Shown piece after piece: positions 1 to 11,347 of a DNA stretch of 64,000 nt; position 1 is the first letter of the stretch, and every line of letters starts with the position of its first letter. Both the position numbers and the translations under genes were made by a program. A model generated the notes under the pieces. That model worked only from the letters and a program-made list of their open reading frames with translations. It ran no database searches and was not told the DNA's origin. Origin of the DNA: Patiria pectinifera (taxonomy: Eukaryota; Echinodermata; Asteroidea; Valvatida; Asterinidae); NCBI GenBank assembly GCA_029964075.1, contig CM057135.1:5813001-5877000 (forward strand), in the 5' to 3' direction.

Positions 1-535
1 CACTCAATCAAATAACAATACGTGGCAAATGGGTATAATTAGAATGAAGGGCGATTAAGTGGTGGGAGTCTCCAAAAAGCAGGGCTTGTCGAGTACAGAC
101 CCCCATGATGTGCATGGCTTAAAGGATTAGATTAAACAGACATAGTTAAATTAAATGCTATACACTAAGTAATAATGACTAAGTTACACAAGCAACAAGG
201 ACTAGGACAAAGACGAGGACGTACTGCACGGCAGTATAGGGTATTGCTCATGAAGATCAGCCAACATGAGGGGATATGATAATAAGGTAAATAATATAAA
301 TGGACTGTATTCAATTAAGTCAAATCAACCGTTTTGATATTTTCCCAGTAAGATACACTTCAATTTTCGCTTAAATAAACGACAACTATTAACACATTTA
401 GTGTCATTATCCAAAGAATTCCAGAACTTAGAACCTTGAAAACGAATTCCTTTTTGGGCAAATGAAGTACGTGTAAATGGGATATGAATGTCACTGGCAT
501 GTCTAGTATAATGTTGATGGACAGAAGTATTTATA

Positions 536-1231
536 CAGCGTGTGTCAATAAAAACGCAGGATTAGAAACAAAAATATTAAGAATATAAACCACCCCTATT
601 CAGCACAATGTTAACCCTCTTTTCAAAGTACCTTTCCTTCTCTTCACTATGCTTTTTATCCCATCTCATTTGGACAATCCTGTCCAGAGATAGAGTACAT
701 TGAAGAAGGGTTATAAATTCCAAGCTGGTCTGATTTGTGAAATCACACATACCTAATGAAAGGTTTGAATTCAGTACAGGTGAAAGTATTTGTGGATCAC
801 AAAGAAGGACATGTGTGGCAGGATTGGGTTTACAAAATCCTTTAGTCCACAATCAATGTTGTTTGATATGTCAGAGACGACATTCATGATGCTTTGAAAC
901 AATGATAGTCCAGTTATTAAATTTAAGTGACACTTATCATCAGTTGTTTCAAAGAAAGTTTTGTTCTGGTTTAATTGTCTTCAATGCATACCTGCATTGT
1001 ACATAACTGGTCGTTGTGTTAAGGTCATTGAATCAGACCAACCCGTTTCAGAAGGGCTTCACAAAACTTATCATAACTTTTGAACCAAAAGTCAAAATTC
1101 CACCAAACAAAAATCTTTTCAAAGATGAAATTATGGACAATCAAATCCTTATCAAATTAGGCACACCAGTAGCATAACTTTTTCCGGAAAAAAAATCGCT
1201 TTGAATCCTGCGTTTTTATTGACACACGCTG
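536..1231. mobile_element. 696 bp MITE with 28 bp perfect TIRs and TA target duplication
   Basis: The left end CAGCGTGTGTCAATAAAAAC (from 536) is repeated in inverted orientation ending at 1231; the 28 bp termini are identical. TA dinucleotides flank the element at 534-535 and 1232-1233. Removing the element and one TA brings the LINE-A reading frame back into line with the homologous stretch of LINE-E. TA duplication points to the Tc1/mariner superfamily. The interior has a 91-codon minus-strand ORF with no recognisable transposase motif, so this is probably a non-autonomous member. Confidence 0.9.
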
Positions 1232-2760
1232 TACAAAACATAGATTGGAAATAATTAGGTAATTCATGTTTAAAAAACTTATACATAAAAACTCCTAACT
1301 GGAGTAAATAAATATCATTGACTTTAAGAGTCTTATGTCTAATGAATAATGGATTTGAGTGGGCTCTAAAGTCTACATGATCAATAATTCTCAATGCCCG
1401 TTTTTGTAAAATAAAAATTCTATTTACAAAATGTGTATTTCCCCAGGCTAGAGTACCATAGGTAATATGCGATAAAATCAAAGAATTGTAAATATTATGT
1501 AAAACCTCGGACGGAAAGACATATTTCAAATTACCGACAATGCCTATGTTTCTCGACATTAGTTTACTAAGGTAAATAATGTGTTGACTCCAAGATAGCT
1601 TGGCATCAATAAACAAACCTATAAATTTAATACAGTCAGTTTGAGTAATCGGTGAATTATCGAATAAAATATCTTGAGGAAGACAAGAAACTGTGTTGCT
1701 GAATAACATGAAACTAGTTTTATCAATATTAATAGACAACTTGTTAACTTTAATCCAGTTTGAAACATGAGTGAGCTCCCGGTTAACTGTATCAATAAGA
1801 TTGTCTACGTTTTTATGGGAATAAAATAAATTGGAATCATCAGCAAAAAGTATAAAGGAAAGCATCTCAGAAGATTTATCAAAATCATTAATATAAATAG
1901 AAAACAACAAAGGATCCAGTAAGGACCCCTGTGGTACTCCACACGTTAATTCTTTAAGGTTAGATTTCTTGTCATCAATACAAACAAACTGTTGACGATT
2001 AGTAAGATAATTCCTGAACCACTCCAAGGCAATACCTCTAATTCCATAAAAGTTAAGTTTCGATAAGAGAATTTCATGATCAACAGTATCAAATGCCTTG
2101 GAGAGGTCCAGGAAAATTCCCAGAGTATGGCAAAACTGTTCGCGTCCTGTGGTAATTTTGTCAATTAGTTGCAGGATAGCATGTGAGGTTGAGTGATTCT
2201 CTCTGAACCCATATTGAACATCAGATATAATATTGTTTTTCTTTAAAAACTCAGATGTGCGAGTATAAATAATACGTTCAAGAATTTTGGAAAATAAAGA
2301 TAAAATAGAAATGGTCTAGATTTACTCATCAGGTGGGTGTCACCCTTTTTAAAAATAGGAATGATCCTGGCTATTTTCATAGACTGTGGAACTATGCCAG
2401 TAATAATTGACTGATTCATTATATGAGTAAGCGGCCCAGAAATACTGGAAATAATATCTTTGATAGTAAAGCTGTTAAAAGAATCATGACCAGAACTTTT
2501 CTTATTGGGTAAGCTCAATACGATTGCATGAAGTTCTTGTTCTGTCACAGGAGCAAAAAAAATAGAGAAAGGATTTGGTTTATGAAGATAATTTTGATAA
2601 TGAGTAGGACAATTGGGAATTTGAGTTGCAAGTTTGGGTCCAACATTGACAAAATAATTGTTAAAGTGCTCTGAAATTAAATAAGGATCTTTAATACTAG
2701 AGTTGTTAACATTAATACTAGACGTCTTTCGAGGAGTATTGTTTTTGAGAAAAGAGTTAA
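1232..2760 (-). pseudogene. LINE-A reverse transcriptase (ORF2, 3' half)
   Basis: The catalytic region is visible on the minus strand as GVPQGS followed by FILFADDSNLFY, the palm motif of LINE reverse transcriptases. Upstream, near 2243-2548, is the RT N-terminal region with KKSSGHDS and IPIFKKGD. The thumb and C-terminal region around ALRIIDHVDFRAHSNPLF follows. The protein is split over at least three frames (joints near 2000-2160 and 2240-2320) and is interrupted by the MITE at 536-1231. The remaining C-terminal codons continue at about 380-533. It would have copied the element RNA at nicked target DNA; this copy cannot do so. Confidence 0.85.
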
Positions 2761-2887
2761 TAATTTTCCACGTGTTCTTAATGTTGTTCTTCTCCTTTTC
2801 AAATTGGTTGGAAAAATAATTTGTTTTTGCAGTTCGTAATACAGTGGTGAGTACGTTTCTGAAACGGTTAATTTATGTCGGTTAGTG

Positions 2888-3929
2888 TCACTGGGAGAAC
2901 GAATATATTTTATGATAAAGTTTGTTTGTATGATTAATAGATTTTAATAAAGGTTGGGTTATCCACGGAGACCTAGAATGATACTTTTTATTTGTGCGAT
3001 TAGCTCTGACCAATGGAATATTTTTATCATACAGATTATTAAAAGTATTCATAAAAATGTTAAAGGATGTATCAGGATTATCTGCATTAAAAATTGCAGA
3101 CCAGTCGGTGGATTGCAAATCAGATTTAAAACAACAAAGATTTTCGGGGGAGGTTTTGCGAAAATATTTGGATTGGATGGGGTGAATATTTAAATTGAAT
3201 AGAAGTTTTGTAAAAATGGGAAAATGATCTGAAATATCGGTAACTAAAATGCCTGACCTAAGAGGAGGAGGGATATTACAAAATATATTATCAATAAGGG
3301 TAGCAGAAGTAGTCGTAATTCTCGTAGGAATAAAGGAGTGGCTAAACATTGAATCCATGAATTCCTGAGTTTGATTGTGATGGTTGCTATTTAAGAGGTT
3401 GATGTTAAAATCTCCCGAGATAAGGCACGGTTTATTTCCATTGGAAGGTAAGGTTTGAATATTCTGAAGTGAAATAAAAAAGTCATTAAATGAAGCGGAA
3501 GGCGGTTTATAAACAACTCCTACAATAATATTCCTATTCTTATGATTATTAATTTCGATAAAAATAGACTCAAAGGATTCGGTTAAACGGGATAAATCAG
3601 GCCTTATGATGTATTGGAGATCAGAAGATATGTACAAGGCAACACCACCCCCTCACTTTATTGGTTCGACTGTTGGCCTCAAAATAATAACCCGACAAAG
3701 TATAAATATTAAAGGGGGAATCGGAATGTTTGAGCCATGTTTCTGAGATGCCAAGAACAGTAAATGGAGAGTGGAGAGTTTGTAAATAACTGTTCAATTG
3801 ATCGAAATGTTTGTGAAGACTTCTAATATTCGTATGGAAAAAAGTAAACTGAGAAGGGTCATTAAGATTAAATGAGGCTTGGAAATTGGCTTCATTAAAA
3901 TAATCACATGAATTTTGGTTATTGTTCAA
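2888..3929 (-). pseudogene. LINE-A AP-endonuclease domain (ORF2, 5' half)
   Basis: Two overlapping minus-strand reading frames encode an exonuclease/endonuclease/phosphatase-type fold. The upstream frame (3621-3929) contains HTNIRSLHKHFDQL and LGISETWL, which are the conserved N-terminal strands of LINE APE endonucleases. The downstream frame (2888-3637) contains VGVVYKPPS, ISGDFNINLL, TLIDNIF and DISDHFPI, which are the catalytic Asp/Asn and terminal SDH motifs. A frameshift near 3630-3650 separates them. The enzyme nicks target DNA to prime reverse transcription. Length and motif order are normal for the family. Confidence 0.85.
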
Positions 3930-4285
3930 ATTGTTAGGGTCAGATACGGGGTCATTAGCCTCAAAAATAGCATTATAATTTACAGCTCCTATGGAACTAT
4001 GGAAGTCATTTTATTTGGTGGTGACGAAAGTTGAAAGTATACCAATGCCGGTTGGCCTATGAAATTTTTCGAACAAAAAAGAATAATACCCTTAAACTTG
4101 AGACGAACGACACAGGACACGACGAGGACAACAATTACATAAACAATAACGGGAAAAACTATGTGAGTTAGCATAACGGTAGCTAAGTACTAGTTGAATA
4201 AGCACTCAATTAAAGTGTGTCTGAGGTAGCGGTACATTATTTTTGTCATAGGGTGTAATAATATATAATGTTTGATTTGGTAGAT

Positions 4286-4975
4286 TTAACTCACAACCAA
4301 ACCAGAACAAGAAATGAGATCATTTCCTGAGTTTTTTTTTAGATCATCCTTGGAGCACACAATTACACGGTTGCCATCTTTCTGCAGGATCTCAATTCGG
4401 CCGTCTTGGGTCCACACCTTGTCGGTAGCAGGGTGATGTTTCGCTTCGGTCAGCCAGCCTTGACGTTCTCGAGTGAGACTTTCGTTGACGTAAATGTTTG
4501 AGCCTTTGAATTTAGCTCGAAGACGGTAGAAGGAGGCCCGGGAGTTGTAGTCCACAAACTTTACAATAATTGGCCTCGGCCTCGGCTTGCCTGATGCATC
4601 TTGGCGAGTCCCGATGCGATGAGAGCGGTCGATTGCTTCCGGGCGTAGCTCGATACCGAGGTGTTGCTTTGCCGTATCGGTGATCATTTTGTCTGTGTTC
4701 TGGGGTTGGGGCGTCTCAGGTATGCCGTGGACAATGAGAAAATTGCGGCGGGTTTATTGTTCTTGATCAGAGAGCCGTGCTGTAAGATGGCGGACCGCGG
4801 ACATCCTTTCCAAAATGGCTATTTTTTTATCACGGCTCTCTAGTTCCATCTCCATAGCCTTATGAATGACGTCATCATTACACAATGTTGTTTGAATTAA
4901 GGTCTTTGCTTGGACAAAGATTGGTGTAAATGAATTACTGGCAAAGAGTTGAAAATGCTCTCTGAAAATCGACAT
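4286..4975 (-). pseudogene. LINE-A ORF1-like RNA-binding protein
   Basis: Two minus-strand segments lie 5' of the endonuclease. The first (4754-4975) gives a charged, probably coiled-coil stretch (MELESRDKKIAILERMSAV). The second (4286-4687) contains AIDRSHRIG, PRPIIVKF and a C-terminal basic region, resembling the RRM/C-terminal domain of LINE ORF1 proteins (transposase-22-like). They are in different frames, joined near 4690-4750. Its position immediately 5' of ORF2 supports the assignment. The family function is RNA chaperoning of the LINE transcript. Confidence 0.7.
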
Positions 4976-4979
4976 TTAA

Positions 4980-5260
4980 AAAAAAAATCTGTGTACAAAG
5001 TCTACGGGAAAAATTAAATATTCAAAATTCTAAATAAATCACGTGATGACGTCAGCATGACGAAAAGTTTTGGCATACATCTTCAGATGATGCTTAATAA
5101 CTATGCTGAGTTTAAAGTTGATCAGATTTAAAATAATTGCCAAAGTAACTTGTAGAATAAAAACGTGTACAAAACCTATGGGAAAAGTGGAAAAAGAAAA
5201 AAAAAAAAAAATGTTTTTAACGAAAACAAGAGCTGTTCCCAATTAAAATTCGGAACAGCT
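4980..5260. repeat. Interspersed repeat with GTGTACAAAG(T/C)CTA(T/C)GGGA motif
   Basis: The motif GTGTACAAA-CTA-GGGA occurs at about 4991 and again at about 5166. Between them is GTGATGACGTCAGCATGACG, and a short hairpin (CTGTTCC...GGAACAG) lies near 5232-5258. The same combination (TGACGTCA, then GTGTACAAAGTCTATGGGA, a purine-rich run, then an AACAAAAACAAGGCT stretch) recurs at 46080-46290. This indicates a dispersed repeat family of unknown class. Confidence 0.5.
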
Positions 5261-5299
5261 AATGAGGTATGCAGCACGAGGCAATCCTGCACAGAGCCG

Positions 5300-6002
5300 T
5301 CATCGGAATGTCATGATGCCACCTGCGGAAAACCATGGTGATTATCCATCCCGACTACCGGGTTTCCAGACTCAACAAGCTCCAGATTATGTCCCTGAAC
5401 CGCCCCACAGCTGCCAGACGACCCAGCAATACGCCTAAACAACCAATTTCTAACCTTGGCTGCCCAACACAGTCCTCCACCACCTGTTCGACTGCAAGCA
5501 CAAGCCGACGAACCCCAAGCACCCCCCGAGGGTGGACAACATGTCAACCCAGCTGGAGCACCCCTTCATGAACAACATGCCAACGTAGCCAAACACCGAG
5601 ATTGAAACTATGCATACCCATTCGATCAAGCATTTCAAGAAATCCAATTTCCAGTAGGGGCCAACATACCAGTCCCCAGAGGCAGACAGCCATTGCATCA
5701 AATAATCAGGGAGAGTCATCTAGGTTTTTCGGGTTACGTTCATAATACCTTGCCAATTTTGTCTGATGATTTTTTTTTTTTAGTACACAATGCGACTTAT
5801 GCAAAACTATATAATCCTATTGCAGGGGGATCAAAATATCGCACAGGAAGAGCAGCGCCATTTTCAGTGGTACCAAGATTTCAGGCAGCAAGTTCCGCCA
5901 CGACAGCAAAGACCAGGGCCAAACCAAAGGCAACATCAGCAACCTCAGCAGCGACACAACCCCCAGCCCAATCTGCAGGAAAATAATCAGTGGCTTCAAT
6001 AG
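5300..6002 (+). other. Pro/Gln-rich coding-like stretch, not recognised
   Basis: Plus-strand frames here are rich in Pro, Gln and His. Near 5790-6002 one frame reads through a Gln-rich tail (for example QQVPPRQQRPGPNQ) that leads into the CAG-type repeat. A polypyrimidine run ending in TTTTTTAG near 5770-5781 could be a splice acceptor. Stops break any long frame and no domain is recognised. It may be a decayed exon or simply repeat-derived composition. Confidence 0.25.
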
Positions 6003-6009
6003 TTGTTCA

Positions 6010-6500
6010 TTCGCATCTGCAGCACCACCTACCTCAGCAGCAGCAGCACCAGCCTCAGCAGCAGCACCTTCCTCAGCAGCAGCAGCAACAGCCTCAGCAG
6101 CAGCAGCAACAGCCTCAGCAGCAGCACCAGCCCCGACAGCAGCAACAGCTTCAGCAACAGCACTAGCCTCAGCTGCAGCACCGGCCTCAGCACCAACACC
6201 GGCCTCAGCAGCAGCACCAGCCTCAGCAGCAACACCTGCCTCAGCAGCAGTACCAGCCTGTGCAGCAGCACCAACTTCAGCAGCAGCACCAGCCTCAGCA
6301 GCAGCACCAGCCTCAGCAGCAGCACCTGCCTCAACAGCAGCAACAGCCCCGGCAGCAGCACCAGCGTCAGCAGCAGCACCAGCCTCGACAGCAGCACCAA
6401 CCCCAACAGCAGCAACAGCTTCAGCAACAGCACCAGCCTCAGCAGCAAAGGCCTTGACAGCAGCACCATCCTCAGCAAGACCTGTCTCGGTAGCAGCACC
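6010..6500. repeat. CAG-rich minisatellite (about 18 bp unit)
   Basis: About 490 bp are built from variants of CAGCAGCAGCACCAGCCT. One plus frame reads Gln/His/Pro repeats, another Ser/Thr repeats, and the minus strand Ala- or Leu-rich repeats. All long ORFs here are explained by the repeat, so none is called as a gene. Confidence 0.85.
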
Positions 6501-6574
6501 AGCCTCAACATCTCCATAATATTGGCCACTGAACGCATTTATGCACTTAATGTCAACATGCACAAGCATTGATG

Positions 6575-6902
6575 TGTTGTGAAAAAATAAGCAGTATTAA
6601 TTTTTACATATTTTCATTGTGTTGTGTAAAAACAAACATTATTTCTCGATATATTTTCTTCGCGTTTAAGTTCGATTTCCATTCATGTGTAATCCTTTTC
6701 AAAACAATTGGTTGAGGATAAGAAGTTATATTCTTTGGACCGTAAGAGTTTATTGTGTTACAAACACAAAGTAATTCATTTACATTAGACTTAAAGTGCG
6801 CCCTCAGTTGTTACACACTTACAATCCAGGTTTCCAACATGGCTGAATAAACCAGGTGAGCTCGTTCCGAACTGTATGTCAGAACCCACTCAATATCTCA
6901 CA
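6575..6902 (+). repeat. Probable 5' LTR end and primer-binding region of Ty3-A
   Basis: Sequence before the leader ends ...CAATATCTCACA and is followed at once by AAGTGGGGACGAAGATG, which resembles the tRNA-primer-binding junction of Ty3 elements. The left border of the LTR is uncertain, because there is no second LTR for comparison. The call depends on that junction and on its distance upstream of gag. Confidence 0.45.
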
Positions 6903-6958
6903 AAGTGGGGACGAAGATGTTTTAATAGACATATAGTATTGTCAGAGATATAATTACT

Positions 6959-7102
6959 GGTTACACCTCTATGTTCCGACACCCCTATGTTCCGACTGCA
7001 CATATGCCTATTCCTAACCCTAACCCTAACCCTAACCCTAACCGGGAGTAACACAATCTAGGTTGTCGGAACATAGGGGTGTCGGAACATAGAGAAGTCA
7101 CC
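6959..7102. mobile_element. MITE with internal CCCTAA repeat, copy 1
   Basis: The left arm carries CTATGTTCCGACACCCCTAT and the right arm the inverted copy. Between them is a short (CCCTAA)n tract (about 7013-7041). Termini are GGTTACACC and GTCACC. Flanks TAATTACT (6951-6958) and CAATTATT (7104-7111) look like a diverged 8 bp target duplication. Copy 2 at 32040-32197 has a perfect 8 bp duplication. The insertion lies in the untranslated leader of Ty3-A. Confidence 0.8.
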
Positions 7103-7276
7103 GCAATTATTCATCTATAGAGTCAAACAATTGACATTTTGCAGTGATATTTGTGCTGTTTTTTTTTTAGTGATTTGGGGCTCGTTTTTCACCGTGCAAC
7201 TCCATAGACTTGCATCCGTCGTTTATTTGTTCATGCTTATACGTTCAAACATACGCGTCTACAGTCGGTGAACATT

Positions 7277-8099
7277 ATGGCGTCGGGACTTATCGGTCGG
7301 ATTGACCCATATAACAGCGATGAGGAAGACTGGCCAACCTATGTTGAACGCTTAAAACAATATTTTGAGGCCAACAACATTGCGAATGAGAGGAAAGTTT
7401 CAGTACTAATCAGCCTGATTGGTAGCAAAACGTATACACTTCTCAAGAATCTCACTGCACCTGAGAAGCCATCGTCAAAACCTAAACCCCTGGTCATCGC
7501 AGAACGTTTTCGTTTTCACAAACGTGACCAAAAGGAGGGCGACCGGTGTCAGTACTTATTTGGCTGGACTGACTAACATTGTCAGTTTGGAGATTACCTG
7601 AACGAGGCACTTTGCGACAGATTCGTCTGTGGCTTGCGGGCAGCAGCATTCAGAAACGACTGCTTGCAGAGGATAAACTGACACTAAACAAGGGCAACTG
7701 AAATTACAACAGCGATGGAAACTGCAGCGAGATGTCATCGAACTTCACCAGCAGACAACTACAAGTTGCTGTACACACTGTAGCACGACGCAAACAATCA
7801 ACATGCTACAGGTGTGGCAGATCAGGACATTCTGCCGACAGTTGACGATTTAAAGATGCAACATGCCATTCATGTGGAAAACTCAGGGCCAAAAAGCAAC
7901 AGCCTGCCGCTCCAAACCTTGTTCCCAGGGTAATAAACCACAGAAAAAGCCCTACAAGCCCCAACCCAAGCAGAAAGGGAAGGTGAAAACCATTGAGGAA
8001 ATTCCAGACACCGATAATGTGGATGATGACATACTGATTGCCAGGATGAACATTCACAATGTGGGTCATAATAAGTGTGACATGAGCACAGCTATCTAG
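7277..8099 (+). pseudogene. Ty3-A gag with zinc knuckle
   Basis: Translation from the ATG at 7277 gives an acidic capsid N-terminus (GRIDPYNSDEEDWPTYVERL) typical of Ty3 Gag. The frame breaks near 7540-7580. Downstream, at about 7805-7850, is a CCHC knuckle (CYRCGRSGHSADS) in which the last Cys codon has become TGA. A second CHSCGK stretch follows. Gag would package the element RNA. The ATG at 7277 is preferred over 7268 because homologous Gag proteins begin close to the conserved block. Confidence 0.75.
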
Positions 8100-8740
8100 G
8101 TCACGATCCACATTAAGGACCGCCTAGTAAAGAGGGAGGTGGACACGGGGTCGGACATTACATTGCTATCCATGGCTGACTTTTAGAAATTCTTCCCTGG
8201 AGAACAGTTGCAGCCGACCAAGATAAAACTGCAGACATTCACAGGAGAACAGATTTCTCCAGCAGGACTCATGAATGCCAAAGTTCGCTACAACAATCAG
8301 GAGCACAATGGGAAGATGTTCGTCATCAAAGGCAACTGTGCACCACCTCTTGACAGAGACTGGCTAGCTAATATCAAATTAGACTGGCCAAAATTGTTTG
8401 CCATGACAACCGCTCAACCCTCCAATTATGGCAACACTGAAGAGAAGCTGGAGGTCATGCTGAGTGAGTACCCAGAGCTCTTTCTAAAGGAGATCGGGGA
8501 ACTCAAAGACATTACTGAGTAACTCAACTGACGCGACAATGCACAACCGGTATTTGTGAAAGCCATGCAAGTTCCGTACGCTCTACGACCCAAGTTGAAG
8601 CAGAACTGACAGAGCTCGAACGTCAGGGCATCATTTCTCCAGTAGAAACCAGTGATTGGGCAACACGCATTGTCCCCGTGCCAAAACCAAACGGGGGCGT
8701 ACCATTTGTGGAGATTTTAAGGTGACGGTCAACCCTTTCA
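8100..8740 (+). pseudogene. Ty3-A protease and start of reverse transcriptase
   Basis: At about 8138-8155 the frame reads VDTGSDITLLSM, the catalytic DTG/S motif of retroviral-type aspartic proteases. An in-frame TAG follows within about 10 codons. The downstream frame (8208-8522) continues the protease-RT linker to EYPELF. A degraded RT N-terminus runs to about 8740 (GDFKVTVNPFI), where LINE-E interrupts it. The RT resumes at about 11348. Confidence 0.75.
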
Positions 8741-11345
8741 TTCATTCATATTCATATTTATTTCCACTTAATCATTTTGAAGGGAAACGGTTTAAACAAT
8801 AATTTAGATAACAGATAAGATTAAGCGGTGGGCTCCTCCAAAAAGCAAGCTTGTCAAGTGGAGAAGTCCATTATGTGTAGAAAAAAATATATATTAAATA
8901 CATTTGTACCTTTAACGTAACTACACAATGAAGTACACTTTAAGTTACACAAACACACATATACAAGGGACCAACACAAACGGGACAAGACAGAACAAAT
9001 CAAGTACAATCAGAACCTACATGGGAAATCATAGAAAGAATATGTTCACAGCAAATAATAAGTAAAACTAAAATTAAGCATTAAGCATTATTGTAACTTT
9101 CCATAAGCAAAGACTTTAGCTTCTTCTTAAATAAAGGCCTACTGTTGACAATTCTAAGAGTTTGATTTAATGAGTTCCAAAATTTGGGGCCCTGATAATG
9201 AATAAACTTTTTAGCTTTAGCAGTACGTATGTGTGGGATATGGAAATCCCTAGACTGTCTGGTATGATGACGATGAATAACGGTATTAGTCTTAAACATT
9301 CGTTCAAAAGAATTAGGTAAATCGTGGGCAACGAGCTGATGCATAAACATTCCAAGCTGGAGAAAATAAATGTCAGTGACTTTAAGGGTATTGTGATTAA
9401 AGAATAAAGGATCAGAATGAGCCCTGAAGTCTACAAGGTCTATAATTCGCAAGGCTTTTTTTTCTGTAGAACAAGAATTCTGTTTAAAAGACAACTACTT
9501 GTGTTGCCCCAAGCAAGAATACCATAGGAGATATACGGCGAAATCAAAGCGTTGTAGATGCTATATAGAATTTGGGACGGAAAAAAAAAAATTTCAATTT
9601 GCTAATAACACCTACATTTCTGGAAATTAATTTACATATATGATTTACATGATAATTCCAAGATAATTTGTCATCAATAAATAGACCAAGAAATTTAATA
9701 CAATTTGTTTGATTGATTGTTAAATTATCAAATAATATGTAAGTAGGAATCGAATCAAGTGTGCTACTAAATAACATAAAACAAGTCTTATAAATGTTGA
9801 GAGATAATTTGTTGGCTTTGATCCATTTAGAAACAGAAATGAGCTCTAAATTAACCGTATTAACAAGTTTGGTCAGATTACTATGAGTATAAAATAGGTT
9901 AGAATCATCTGCGAATAAAATAAATGACAGGATCCTAGAGGATTTATCAAAATCATTTATGTCAATAGAAAAAAGCAAAGGTCCTAATAGAGATCCTTGT
10001 GGAACTCCACATAGTAGATCTTTAGTAGAAGACTGATTGTCATTAAAATAAACAAATTGTTTACGGTTAGTGAGATAATTCCTTAACCACTCCAAGGCAA
10101 TTCCTCTAATTCCATAAAAAGAAAGTTTAGCCAAAAGGATGTCATGATTGATCGTGTCGAATGCCTTGGAGAGGTCCAGAAAGATTCCCAAAGTATGTGA
10201 AGACTGTTCCTGACCAGCGATAATTGTATCTAACAATTGTAAGATGGCATGAGTGGTTGAGTGGTTCTCCCTAAACCCATATTGAGAATCAGATAAAACA
10301 TTGTGTTTCAACAAAAACTGAGATGTACGAATATAAATTATACGTTCAAGAATTTTTGAAAAGGAAGTTAGAATAGAAATGGGTCTTTAATTAATAACTA
10401 AACTAGAATCACCTTTCTTAAAAACGGGAATAACTTTGGCAATTTTCATGGAATCAGGAACTATACCAGAACTTAATGACTGGTTCATAATAAAAACCAA
10501 GGGCTTAGAAATGGCAGGAAAAATAGCTTTAATAACAGTACTATTAATCGAATCATGACCAGAGCTTTTCTTGTTAGTTAAATTACAAACAATAGTGTAC
10601 AATTCATGTTCAATTCAGTTACTGGTTCAAGAAAAAATGGAATAGGGATTGGAATTATAAAGATAATCATTGTAATTCGAATCGCAGTTAGGGATTTGAT
10701 ATGCAAGTTTAGGACCAATGTTTACAAAATAATCGTTATAATGCTCTGCAATTAAAAGGGGATCATTAATACACTGGTTGTTGACATTAATACTAGGTGT
10801 TTTAGATACTGGATTATTTTCAACACAGTATTAATGATGTGCCAAGTATCCGTCATATACCATGTTCGTCATATGGGGAATACTTTATTTCAATTAATAC
10901 AGAATGAGGTATTTCGTTCATTTGATCAATTCCGAGAATATAGATATCGAACATCGTATTTCAAAAAATTCCAAGAAAAAATATCACACCTTGATCATCT
11001 AGCTTTTAACCATTGTTCATATATAGAACTTTGCAAACTAGGCAGTTGTATCAGGTTTATTTGTCAAATGATTTCATACAAAAACAAAATACTTGCATTC
11101 TATGAAGATAGAAAAGAATAAAATTTCACACCAACCTAACCTGAGTTGGGCGCTGTAATCCTCGAACAATAACCAATAATCCGTTGATAGCAGCTATTGT
11201 TGTGACCCAGAGGGCCACTCCAGCAGTCAACCGAGCGTCACGCTTGAGTAACCGGGCGGGTACAGTGTTCGAAGCGGGCGGCAGCTTACTGGGCGGGCCG
11301 AGCTCGTCCGTTTCTCGAACGGTCCCATCCCGGTTCTCATTCCTT
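8741..11345 (-). mobile_element. LINE-E, 5'-incomplete LINE inserted in Ty3-A reverse transcriptase
   Basis: On the minus strand the block carries LINE RT sequence and the same 3' tail as LINE-A, ending at the Ty3-A side in an ATTCATTC-type simple repeat. Ty3-A RT breaks at VNPFI (about 8740) and resumes at IERYPLPGVEDVF (about 11348). CCTTTCATT on the left and CCTTACATT on the right may be a diverged target duplication. The 11130-11340 part is GC-rich and could be a remnant of the LINE 5' region. The AT-rich 10830-11130 part is unexplained. Confidence 0.75.
9081..10602 (-). pseudogene. LINE-E reverse transcriptase
   Basis: The largest frame (9544-10314) contains FLDLSKAFDTINHDIL, LCGVPQGSLLGPLLFSI and FILFADDSNLFY, which are RT motifs of APE-type LINEs. 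The N-terminal region with KKSSGHDS lies at 10387-10602 and the C-terminal region with ALRIIDLVDFRAHSDPLF at 9081-9494. They are in different frames, with breaks near 9480-9600 and 10320-10390. The protein is closely similar to LINE-A and gives an outgroup for restoring the LINE-A frame. The endonuclease and ORF1 are missing. Confidence 0.85.
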
Positions 11346-11347
11346 AC

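Larger units (their letters stand above)
1..4975 (-). mobile_element. LINE-A, decayed non-LTR retrotransposon (CR1/L2-like group)
   Basis: Read on the minus strand, the order is an ORF1-like protein, an APE-type endonuclease, a reverse transcriptase and a 3' tail, which is a standard two-ORF LINE. The 3' tail near 50-120 (the segment around GTGGGAGTCTCCAAAAAGCA) is shared with LINE-E near 8825-8870, so both copies belong to one family. The true 3' end lies just left of the window. Coding regions carry several frameshifts and a 696 bp MITE, so the copy is dead. Assignment to the CR1/L2/jockey-like assemblage rests on the FADD-type RT motif and on the domain order; the exact clade is not resolved. 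Confidence 0.85.

Noticed and set aside
577-852. 91-codon minus-strand ORF within the TA-flanked MITE
   Set aside because: No motif and no similarity to a Tc1/mariner transposase; kept only as a note in the finding on that MITE.
5817-6572. Long Ser/Thr-, Ala- and Leu-rich ORFs on both strands
   Set aside because: They are translations of the CAG-type minisatellite in different frames, with no non-repetitive protein sequence.
7013-7041. True telomere or chromosome end
   Set aside because: The CCCTAA tract is short and lies inside a MITE whose second copy has a perfect 8 bp target duplication.
10834-11121. 95-codon plus-strand ORF inside LINE-E
   Set aside because: AT-rich, biased composition, opposite to the LINE and without recognisable domain.
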